Source of the DNA: Flaccisagitta enflata
Taxonomy: Eukaryota; Chaetognatha; Sagittoidea; Aphragmophora
Direction: 5' to 3'
Assembly (NCBI GenBank): GCA_965153355.1
Contig: OZ231126.1
Span: 49,290,001 to 49,354,000 of the forward strand
Length of the DNA stretch: 64,000 nt
How positions within the stretch are numbered: position 1 is the first letter of the stretch; each line of letters starts with the position of its first letter. The notes under the pieces are model-generated. The model was not told the DNA's origin. It was given only the letters and a program-made list of their open reading frames with translations, and searched no databases. A program made the translations under genes and the position numbers. Below, piece by piece: positions 1-9,400 of the stretch.

Positions 1-43
1 CGGTCCCTTCGGGGCCGCTGCCCAGAAAACGAGGACTTACACA

Positions 44-243
44 AACAAGGCCGGATACACGGCTACCGAAGTCGCGTGCGGGTGGGCAGGGGCCATATTT
101 GAGGTCACTAGACCATTAGGGCAGGGGCAGTGGGGTCAAAAAAATAAAATCATAAAAAACCACACGACCGACCAAATGACCGACCAACCAACCAATGGAC
201 GGACGGACGGACAAAGCGGGTTGTAGAGTCGCGTGCACGCGAC
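44..243 (+). repeat. Family A two-hairpin repeat, copy 1
   Basis: Starts with AACAAGGCCGGATACACGGC, whose GGCCG/CGGCT arms can fold around GATACA. It carries the shared core (gtgggcaggggc), then gacc/aacc and ggac tetranucleotide tracts, then aaagc. It ends in a perfect palindrome GTCGCGTGCACGCGAC at 228-243. The same layout recurs through the window on both strands. No coding capacity; it is a non-autonomous element, either MITE-like or a Helentron-associated short element. Confidence 0.75.
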
Positions 244-252
244 TTAATATTA

Positions 253-376
253 AACAAGGCCGGATACACGGCCATCAGTTGTGGACGGGTGGGCAGGGGC
301 GGAAATGTGTGTTTTCCCACTTTTCAACTCGAGCGTGACAGACCAACCGACCAACCGACCAACCAACCAACCGAAG
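253..376 (+). repeat. Family A two-hairpin repeat, copy 2, 3' truncated
   Basis: Begins 9 bp after copy 1 with the same AACAAGGCCGGATACACGGCC start, whose GGCCG/CGGCC hairpin is perfect here, and the gtgggcaggggcgg core. It runs into (gaccaacc)n and then simple sequence. The terminal 3' hairpin is absent, so this copy is truncated or has been overrun by repeat expansion. Confidence 0.65.
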
Positions 377-556
377 GATTGATTGATTGATTTATATATT
401 TATGGATTGATTGATTGATTGGTTGATACACCAAAGGAGAGATTGATTTTTGGGTCAAATTTGAGTGAATGAATGAATGAATGAATGAATGAATGAATGA
501 ATGAATGAATGAATGAATGAATGAATGAATGATTGAATGAATTATTGAATGAAAAT
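377..556. repeat. (GATT)n and (GAAT)n microsatellite
   Basis: Tandem tetranucleotides: gattgattgattg near 380-422, then an almost pure GAAT run from about 467 to 532 with a degenerate tail. No coding content. Confidence 0.9.
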
Positions 557-605
557 GTACTGCCTTATCTATGAAAAAGAATGAACCCCGCCGAGATCGC
601 GAGAA

Positions 606-869
606 TTAAGCCCTAAATTTCCCCGATATTCTCCAGCGCACCTTAAAAATTCTGAGTATTCCGGTGTTGGTTTCCCTGTCTGTGTCCATTCTGAAATAGT
701 TGGTTCCCTCTGGACCGACGAGGGAATAAGTGAGCAATGCGTTCCCGCCAATGCACATTCGCGGATTCCTATATGATACCTCAGCCATAACTTCAAAATA
801 ATCATGGTTCAAACTCCGATTTTTTTCCTTGTCATAGTGATATGCGTATGTTAAAAGGTCCAAATCCAT
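606..869 (-). CDS. Possible cadherin-repeat-like exon (fragment)
   Basis: This is an 87-codon open stretch on the minus strand. Its middle reads GGNALLTYSLVGPEG, then NYFRMDTD, then NTGILRIF. That resembles the second half of a cadherin repeat, where a conserved N-A-x-L-x-Y-S segment is followed by F-x-I-D and then T-G-x-I. An AAG|GTGCGC donor-like site lies right after the ILRIFK codons (exon end near 642), so the last 12 residues before the stop may be intronic. Neither an upstream acceptor nor neighbouring cadherin exons are seen within the window. It may be one exon of a larger gene, an isolated pseudo-exon, or chance. The assignment rests on motif resemblance alone. Confidence 0.3.
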   Translation of the reverse strand: MDLDLLTYAYHYDKEKNRSLNHDYFEVMAEVSYRNPRMCIGGNALLTYSLVGPEGTNYFRMDTDRETNTGILRIFKVRWRISGKFRA

Positions 870-1933
870 ATTTTGGAAGGTTTCTTGCCGAATCTCGTGT
901 CAGTATTTACCCTGGTTACCATGGTAACCAGGAGCTCTCAGATTTCGGTGAAAAATGTGCATCGACATAGAGCATCCATGTGGCGTCAAAATGACTCGAA
1001 TCGAACTGTTTTATCGTTCGGGCAGCAAGTTCATACCTTCATTGTGTCGCAACTCAAAAATCTAGCCTCCCGATTAAATTTTGTGTCTGTGGTGCATCTT
1101 AGAATAATATAAGTAAATCAAGAAAAAAAAACGCCGAAATAACGCGTGTATCTTCCAAGACCCAGTTAGGCCCAGTATGAGACCACATCTGTAAGGTAAA
1201 TGATCAATTTCCGAGTAATATTGATGAGGTTTGGTCTGCGCCCGCTTGCGCCGGAGGTTGAATATAGAGGGATTTTCTATTTTTCGAATATGCAAATTAG
1301 GCTAAGATGAATTCTGAATTAGATGAAATCCTTTGGGTGGGCCAAGCGCTGCGGCTAAGAAACGCGTGTCACTGTCGAGTATGTCATATTGTGATATATT
1401 TTTATGTTCAGTGATATCAAAGTGTCTTCTGTGATAGAGTTGTTTATCATACGACCTAATGGAATTTTTTGTTGTTTGACCTTATGCTCTACAATGATAA
1501 TAGAGTTCATGAATTTTAACGGAAAACTTTGATTTCTCGATTTCTCCGCACTGTGGGTAGCAACCAAGCAATAAAAAGCCAAAAATAACTTAATCTTTAA
1601 TGTATAGTTTTTAATCAATAAAGATAAATAAAGTCATTAAATCATTATGCATTAGAAATAAATAAGGTCATTAAACCAATGTGCATCAGTTCTTCTAGAA
1701 ATAAGTTTGGCAGACATTAAAAGATAGTTCCAATTATAGCTAAATATCATTCTAAGTCATAAAAGCTTCATTTAAAAAAAAAAATTGTGAAAAAATTGAA
1801 AACAGAGCAGATGTGCAAATAAAAATCATCTTGAAGAAGTCAATATTTGTCATTTTGCAAAAAATTATCATTTTGTAGTATATCTTTATACTAGCAATAA
1901 AGCAGGTTGACTTTGGTTCATTTCCTTTATCGC
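870..1933. other. AT-rich non-coding stretch
   Basis: Only short stop-bounded ORFs are present on either strand. None carries a motif, signal peptide or splice pattern I can support. No tRNA-like clover or tandem structure was seen. Confidence 0.5.
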
Positions 1934-2504
1934 ACAGTGGGCTTTAATTCGATTTTAAATCAAAAAAATCTTCAGCAGTAGTAACCTAAAAAAACATTTC
2001 CCTTGAAAATCTTTCCAAAAATTACTCAAATATGTCTATTTTCTTATATACTTACATGTAAATCTTTAAATCTATCAATTTTGCAATTCTGATTCAAAAT
2101 TTACATTCCTGGTAAAATTTCCAATCATTTCATAAGTCACATTGTATACTTTCGCACAAAAAAAAACTCATGTTTTATGCTACCATTGCATTTTTATAAC
2201 AGTGGCATAGAATATGACAATTTTTTTTTCGCATGAAAGTATATATTGTGACCTATCAAATGATTTGAAATTTTATCAGTAGTATGATTCTTTAATCAGA
2301 ATTTCAAAATTAATAAATCATTGAGATTTTTATATAAATACATAAGAAAAAAAAACACATTTTGGTGATTTTTGTAAAAATTTTCAAGGAAATTTTTTTT
2401 CATAGATCAATATGGATTCTCCACCATAAAATATATTGATTTGTATAAGTTAATACTGCTGAGTATTTTTTTGAACCCATATCCAATTAAGGCCTACTTT
2501 GTAC
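1934..2504. repeat. Long imperfect palindrome (foldback MITE-like)
   Basis: The left edge cacagtgggctttaatt is matched in reverse complement by the right edge aattaaggcctactttg. Intermediate blocks also pair: tcagcagtagtaa with ttaatactgctga, tttcccttgaaaat with attttcaaggaaat, and cacattgtatactttcg with cgaaagtatatattgtg. The centre is near 2,200. The whole segment would fold into one long hairpin. It has no ORF, and the target-site duplication is unclear. Confidence 0.7.
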
Positions 2505-2790
2505 TATTGGTGAATAATGGTAGCACGCTGAAACTTACAAATTTTTATCTAAACTTGAAATTTTTCCAAAATATATGAAAAAAATGCTTATTTATAATAT
2601 TTCATAATGTTTTCAATGATAAAAAACTATTAAGAGGTTTTGGCTGAAGATGACACCATTTCAGACCATAGTGCAATGTCTGCGTCTTCCGCTACCACAG
2701 AAGTGATGGGCGAGAGAGAGATAAAGTTTCTCTGCTTATCATTCGTTTCACTTCAAGTCGTATCTATATCTAAGACCTCGTTTACATTAA

Positions 2791-2950
2791 AACAAGGCCG
2801 GATACACGGCCAATTCCAGTTGCGGACAGGTGGGCAGGGGCGGAAATGCGCGTTTTCACACTTTTCGACTCATGTTCACGGACCGACCAACCGACCAACC
2901 AACAGACGGACGGACGGACAAAGCCTCTTATAGAGTTGCGTGTCCGCAAC
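2791..2950 (+). repeat. Family A two-hairpin repeat, complete copy
   Basis: The best-preserved copy. The 5' GGCCG-GATACA-CGGCC hairpin begins 5 bases into the element. The core and gaccgacc/gacggacg tracts follow. The 3' hairpin is GTTGCG-TGTC-CGCAAC (2935-2950), a perfect 6-bp stem with a 4-nt loop, followed by TAAAA. Confidence 0.8.
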
Positions 2951-3399
2951 TAAAAAAACAATTGGGTCCACAGTCTATACCTCAACCGATAAGGCTAATT
3001 CATAGGTTGAGCGAATTTACATATTGATGTAAACGGTCTCTCTCATGAAAATATTAAAATCGATTATAATGACACACGATTAGGGAGTCAAAAAAATCAA
3101 CGAAACACAGCATCTCCCTCATCATAATTTGTATATCGTCACCAGTATCTTTGTCTAAATAATCGCTTTTCCTTTGGCCTTTTCAGTTGTGTCTGTATTG
3201 ATCTATTCGATAAATAGAGCCACATAATGGCGCTGTTGCTATACCGAAAGGCATTACAACCCAAATGTAACATACCATTAACATTACCAAAGGTTCTGGT
3301 GAATTACCTAAGAGTATATTTTGATGGGGATCTCGGTTGGGTACTTCTGACCGTGAAGAGATCCCCGGGAATCGACAGTCGTGAGCGTAAAGCTACGAA

Positions 3400-3598
3400 A
3401 ACAAGGCCGGATACACGGCTACCCCAGTCACGCGCGAGTGGGCATGGCATGGGCCGCATTTGAGGTCTCTTGATCATTTGGGCATGAGCGGTGCGGCCAA
3501 AGACCTCAAAAACCCAAAAAGGGTAAAGTGTGACGGACCGATGAATGGACGGACGGACTGACTGACGAAGTGGGGTGTAAAGTCGCGTAGAACGCGAC
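3400..3598 (+). repeat. Family A two-hairpin repeat
   Basis: Same start (AACAAGGCCGGATACACGGC) and tetranucleotide tracts as the other copies. The 3' hairpin is GTCGCGT-AGA-ACGCGAC (3582-3598), with a 7-bp stem. The stem sequence differs from the GTTGCG/CGCAAC copies but pairing is kept. Confidence 0.8.
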
Positions 3599-3985
3599 TA
3601 AAAAGCTATGAACATCTAAATCGGAGGATAATCTATCGAATTTTCTCTCCATCAGTTTTCTGACTTGATAGCTCCTTTGAGTTTACTTGTTAGCTATACT
3701 TTATAGTTTATATCATTGTTATTTTCGGTTTGTTCATTGTAGAATGCTGTGAATATGATCGAGACCATGATCAGATATCGATGAAAACAAATCAAATGAT
3801 GTCAAACGTTTCGATTCCAGCGGAATCTCGCGATAAGATTTGAGGATGTGACTTCAAAAGTGACGCAATGAATCGGAAGTCAATTTGAGAAAAAAAGAAA
3901 TTGGTTTCCCCGACAGGAAATGAATAAATTCCCGATGTGATTGAAAGACATATTTGAGGCAATCATGGATCAATGATTGAAGTTA

Positions 3986-4235
3986 CAGTCGAGCTTCACT
4001 AGAGCGTATGCCAAGGGACAGGATAAAATCATGCTTTTTAGTGAAGCTGCCTTATCGCCAATAGAAACAACTACAACCCCGCAATAACAGCCTTGCTTTT
4101 AAAGGTTCCCCATCAATAAAGGTCAACATTTTGATTTCCCAAATGGTATTTCTTAATGTGATTTCACCTCTCTTTAAAGGTTATCCTGAGATAAAGGTGA
4201 AAAATCTTCAGTCCCAATGAGGCGGGGTCCCACTG
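3986..4235. mobile_element. TA-flanked MITE, Tc1/mariner-pogo type
   Basis: The 250-bp segment is bounded by TA on both sides (3984-3985 and 4236-4237). Its ends, CAGTCGAGCTTCACTAG and, in reverse complement, CAGTGGGACCCCGCC, resemble the CAGT-G-A-CC termini of pogo-like elements. The interior has no ORF. A related end sequence recurs at 61,497 and 61,536. Confidence 0.55.
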
Positions 4236-4483
4236 TATGTTACTTTATAAGACAGCTTCCCTCCGAAGGCAACATTTGTGTTTCAAAGAGGGTAAAAATG
4301 GAAATTGTAAATGAATGGAAATAGAAAAACAGGTGGATGAAAGTGATTCAGATGGCTCAGACATAATATTTAAAAGAAAAATTTGCATTCATTTAGAAAA
4401 AAAGACCAAGTTTAGCCAATGTTTCTTAAAAAAATTTATTGAAAATTTCTACTTTTTTCATTTTTGGTCACTTACAGGGGGTC

Positions 4484-4624
4484 GGTCTAAATTCTAAATT
4501 TGTATAAAAAAAGAAAAAATGAAAAAACAAAGAACATAGTTCTCTTACTAAATCGATTGCAGAGAGAACTATGTTTTTCAAAATGCAAAATTTCCCCGTG
4601 TTTGGCTTTCTTAGAATTTAGACC
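4484..4624. repeat. Short nested foldback
   Basis: The outer arms GGTCTAAATTCTAA (4484-4497) and TTAGAATTTAGACC (4611-4624) are perfect complements. Nested inside is a perfect 13-bp stem, AACATAGTTCTCT with AGAGAACTATGTT (4533-4545 and 4563-4575), around a 17-nt loop. It is probably a degenerate hairpin MITE. Confidence 0.7.
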
Positions 4625-4811
4625 ACAGAAAATGAAAAAAATTGTAAGCAGAAATTTGCTAAAAACTGTCATTTTTCTGTTTGTTTTCATTAGAATCGCA
4701 TTGTTAAAATCACTTTTTAGGTCAGAACATGATAAAATGGTATATACCAAGTGTCTTTAGAGACAATTTGTCCACTAAAAGCATTCCAGCTTTATTATTG
4801 TCCTGAAAATA

Positions 4812-4930
4812 ATGCAAATAGTCGCAAAAGCGTTAGCTGGTCAGCGGTACCCGTTGCCCCTGTGTCAGTGTATGTTGGTGTGTGGTGGTTAGAGGGGCAG
4901 CGGCCCCGAAGGGGCCGATGACCTATGCTG
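4812..4930 (+). repeat. Dispersed repeat with GC hairpin CGGCCCC-GAA-GGGGCCG
   Basis: Contains agcgttagctggtcagcggtaccc, which recurs as variants at 23,880 (reverse complement) and 44,645. It then has a perfect 7-bp GC hairpin with a GAA loop at 4901-4917, followed by atgacctatgct. Hairpin remnants occur at window bases 1-17, near 18,285, near 18,950 and near 59,875. It is a fragment of an unidentified repeat family. Confidence 0.55.
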
Positions 4931-5354
4931 TTTCGTTCTTTTCAGATAGCACATCATAGTTTTTTTTTCAAAAAATCAATCGTTGAAGAAACACATGTTT
5001 TTTTAATCAAATTGTGGCGATGATGTCGATAACAAGGATATCAGCAGCTTCACAACTGAATAACAAGAACATCAACAATAACAATGGTAACAACTAAAAC
5101 GATGTTGACAGCATTGTTAACAATGACAATCAATATCATAATCATAATAATGACAATTAACGTAATGTCAGAGCCAAGGAAAAAATGCACCATAGAAGTC
5201 AGCTCCTACAAAAACTCTGTACTTGGTTCGGACGAGCTAAGTACAGTCGCGTGTGAAAAGATTCTAGCAACCAAAAAAAAGAAAAAATAAGAATCAAATT
5301 GGGCAAGACAGCGATGTAACAAGGTTAGTTCATTTTCGTAGACAGAGACAGTAT

Positions 5355-5540
5355 GTATGTCCGTGTGTGTTTACGCGCGTGCATGGGCACGTGCATGGGC
5401 ACGTGCGTGCGCGCGCACGTGCATGTGTGTGTTTGTTTGTGTGTGAATTTGAGTGTGTGCCTGCGTGTGCATTTGTGTATACATGTGTTTGCGTTTGTTT
5501 GTGTGTGTGTATTTGTGTATGCATGCGTGTAAATCTTATG
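5355..5540. repeat. (GT)n-rich simple sequence
   Basis: Alternating purine-pyrimidine sequence (gtgtgt, gcgcgc, gcatgc variants). Open frames on both strands here are products of the repeat, not genes. Confidence 0.9.
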
Positions 5541-5542
5541 GA

Positions 5543-5691
5543 AACAAAGCTGGATACATGCCAATCTAGTCGCGGACTGTTGGGCAGGAGCAAAAATGTG
5601 AAAACCGATCGCAAATCAGAAAAATTACGTATTGAAAGATGGACTGACCAATGGACTGACTTGTCAAGGTATAGTGTCGCGTGTCCGTGAC
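5543..5691 (+). repeat. Family A two-hairpin repeat, diverged copy
   Basis: The start is AACAAAGCTGGATACATGCC and the core is gttgggcaggagc. The 3' hairpin is GTCGCG-TGTC-CGTGAC (5676-5691), with one G-T wobble. It has diverged from the consensus but kept both ends. Confidence 0.65.
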
Positions 5692-5699
5692 TATAAAAG

Positions 5700-5757
5700 G
5701 CAGAGAGAGAGAGAGATAAGAGAGAGAGAGAGAGGGAGAAAGAGAGAGAGAGCGAGA

Positions 5758-5828
<71 letters not shown>

Positions 5829-5974
5829 ACGCACATGTGTGAGAGTATGGTGGACTTGTGTGTGCGTACTTGTTTGTGTGCATATGTGTGTATGCATGTG
5901 CGTTTGTATGCATGCTTGAGTATGCATGACTGCGAGTAAGAGAGAGAGATAAAGAGAGAGAGAGAGCGAGAGAG

Positions 5975-6021
<47 letters not shown>

Positions 6022-6132
6022 ACGCACATGTGTGAGAGTATGGTGGACTTGTGTGTGCGTACTTGTTTGTGTGCATATGTGTGTATGCATGTGCGTTTGT
6101 ATGCATGCTTGAGTATGCATGACTGCGAGTAA
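5700..6132. repeat. (GA)n tracts with a 115-bp exact duplication
   Basis: GA-rich tracts at 5,700-5,824 and 5,940-6,017 each precede a copy of a 115-bp unit (taacacgcacatgtgtgag to actgcgagtaa) at 5825-5939 and 6018-6132. The copies appear identical and are offset by 193 bp, so the tandem duplication is recent. Long Ser-Leu ORFs on the minus strand here are repeat translations. Confidence 0.9.
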
Positions 6133-6489
6133 AACAAAAAAAGGCCACAAGTGAGAGCTAGCGATGGATCAAAACACGGAATTTGTGAGACAGAGAGAGA
6201 GAGCGAGAGAGCGAGAGCGAGAGCGAGTAAATATGACTAAAAAAAGCTCAGGAAGATAAGCTGAAAAAAATGCTCAGAAAGACAGACAGAAATACTTACA
6301 GACTTCCAGACAGGCTGAATGACAGCCAGATAGTTACTTATCTCTCTTTTTGTTTGTGTGTGGATCTACCATTTCAGATCATGTGATGTGGTTATCGTGA
6401 AGATTCATGAGATTGGCGGTACCAAAGCTTCCTTCATAAAGAAAATCAGGTCATGTTAATTGTCTGATGATTAGTGACTTGATTGAAAA

Positions 6490-9400
6490 ATGAAGACTAT
6501 CGGATTGCTTTTAGCAGATAGTCTCATGAGAGGATGCTCCATTGCGGCAAGGCGGCTCTTGATGAAGAATTATGGTTTGAGTGAGTTGCATGTCCGGTGT
6601 TTTCCAGGTAAAACCACCGATCAACTGTTAGGCGGTAATGGAGAGGTTCACACACTCATGCAGGAAAAGTCTTATGACTATGTCTTTTTGGTTGCTGGTG
6701 CGAATGATTTCAATCGTAATGAGGATGACTGCCACGTGATGAAATGCAAAATGATTGCAAGGGTGCGCAGTGATCTTGTTCATGGGTTTTGTACACAATA
6801 TCCCATAACAAAGCTGATTTTGGCTCCCATCCCGATGCGCCGACTGTCCAAAAACCCAAGCATGATTCACGATCATCCAGAGTGCGGATCGCAAACCTGG
6901 ATAGACACCACAAACAATGCCATTTCACTCTATCAGAGTTGTTTTACCGTTTGTCCATGTCACAGCAATCAAGTGAGGTCTGTTATCTCACCTCCCCTTC
7001 ACAAGTGGCTTCCCTATCTAACATCTGATGGGTTGCATTTGACAGATGGTTCTAAAGGCCAGACAGATGGTAAACTCAAAATGGTACAGTATCTCCTCAA
7101 ACCCAAATCAAAGTTTTCACTTTCACAGGATGACTTCCCTCCTTTACCAGAAGCTTCCGGTAAATTTTCGTTTGAACCGCAGGTTGCTGTACCAAAAATG
7201 ACACGCAAAGAAAAACCTAATCGAAACCACTTCATTTTGCAGTGTTGCCTTGCTCAAGATGTTTCTTTCAGAGGCCCAATCAAACAGGCTGCCAAGCAAG
7301 TGTCTAAATCACCTGTTTGTCTTCCAAAATATGCTCCTGTTCTCCGCAAAAAGCAGAAGAAGCCAAAAAAAGCAGATCTGTGGTTTCCTCCTGTTTCCGA
7401 TTGTTGTTTTTCTCAGCCTAATCATCTTCCACGTGCAAAACCGAGAGTGGAACGAGTGAAAAAAGTCAGCAACAAAGACCAACACCGAGAAGAACAGCCA
7501 AAGAAACAGGCGAAACGCAATATTCCTTGGTATGAGCGACCAGAATTTTCTTGCAACCAATCAGAGGTTTCAAGGGGACGAGGTTTGTTGAAACTTAAAT
7601 CAAGGACAGATCCATCCCCTTCAATAAAACGAACACCTCCTCAATTGCAAAAAAAATTTGAAAGGGACCCAAATCTGCTCATCAAATTGCAGCAAAAATT
7701 AACCTCTTTCAAAAATCAAAGACGACCTCAGCTGAAAAAGACCTATGCTGTAAAAGAAGAACATCCCTGCCCGCATAAGGATAATAGCAATGATGTGGCT
7801 GGTGATGATGCCAATGGTATTGATTCTGGTTTGGTTGATGATGGTGTTTGTGATGAATTGAGTGATGAACATCCAAAAATGAAAATCCCTCAACCAAGAA
7901 ATTTTTCTAGGGGACATTTAAAGAAAGTGATGAAAAAAATCAAAGGATTCCTCAATCCTATGGTTAAAAGTCTATCAAAAGATTCAAAAGATATAGAGGA
8001 TAAAATATCTCTGACATACAACTCAAAACGTGGGTGTCTCATACAATGGGAGAAAAAAGATGGCAAAATAGAAACATTAGTAGATTACTTTACTAGTCAA
8101 AATGATGATGAAGCTAACTCAAGCTCTGGGTTTTCTCAAAGAGAAGAAATATCGTTATTGTTGGGTGGAAAGGGAAAAAGGTCTAAGAGTGAAGAGGCAA
8201 GAAGGCAAAAAAAAAGACGTGAAATAAGGGCAAAAAAATTATCTGAAGCAGAAAATCAGGAATTACTATCTAAGGCCAGAGAACGGATGAAAGAAAATTA
8301 TGAAAAGAACAAAGAAAAAATTTTGGAAGACAGGAAATTGCACTATGATCAGAGCAAAGATACAATTTTGACAGATAGGCATTTGCATTATGATCAGAAC
8401 AAAGATCAAATTTTGACTGACAAACAAATGCATTATTATCAGAACAAAGATCAAATTTTGACAGATAGGCATTTGCATTATGATCAGAACAAAGATAAAA
8501 TTTTGACTGACAAACAAATGCATTATGATCAGAACAAAGATAAAATTTTGACTGACAAACAAATGCATTATGATCAGAACAAAGATCAAATTTTGACAGA
8601 TAGGCATTTGCATTATGATCAGAACAAAGATAAAATTTTGACAGACAAGCAATTGCATTATGATCAGAACAAAGATAAAATTTTGACAAACAGGCAAAGT
8701 CACTATAAAGAAAATCAAAATGATATATTGACCAGAAAACGTGCCTCATACAAGGAAAAATCTGTAACAACTGCAAAAAGATACAAAGGTGCAAAAGCAC
8801 ATCAAAGAAATTTGAGACTCGCGAGAAACCTTAAGTTAACAACAATAAGAATGCACGATGAGAGCTACAGGGTAAACAGAAAGGAAATAATCTCTCAGTT
8901 CCAGAACTTTTATGAGCTCATCAAGTACGGACCGGACTTCATCTGCACTATCTGTAACCGAAGTTTATTTGAAAATCAAGTGGTGAAAATCAATAAAAAA
9001 TTGGATACTGCAGTCAAAATTGGGGGTAACCAATATAATTGCAGGACAAATAAATTAAGTTTTGATGGATACGAATATATTTGCAATAGCTGTCATGCAA
9101 ATTTGAAAAGTGAAAAAATGCCTAAGTACGCGGTTGTAAATGGTAATGAGTTGCCATTTGTTCCTCCTGAGGTAAAGTCATTGAATGAAGGAGAGGAGAG
9201 ATGCGTCGCCCCACGTGTTCAGTTTATGAGGGTGCAAAAATTGGGCTGCGATAGGCAGAGGGGCATTAAGAGTAATGTTGTGAATGTCCCAATAGACCTT
9301 GGAAAACTTAATTTGCAACTTCCATGCCCCAGACTTGATAATCAAATAATGCAATTGCATTTCAAACGTAAGATGGAATATAATCATGACTACCTAGCTC

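Noticed and set aside
5330-6150. Several long minus-strand Ser-Leu-rich ORFs (up to 272 codons)
   Set aside because: They are translations of GA/GT tracts and of the 115-bp duplication, open in more than one frame at once.
8266-8800. Minus-strand ORFs with repeated FVLIIMQ or LCSDHNA units
   Set aside because: They are antisense shadows of the 15-residue repeat array of the Helentron protein.
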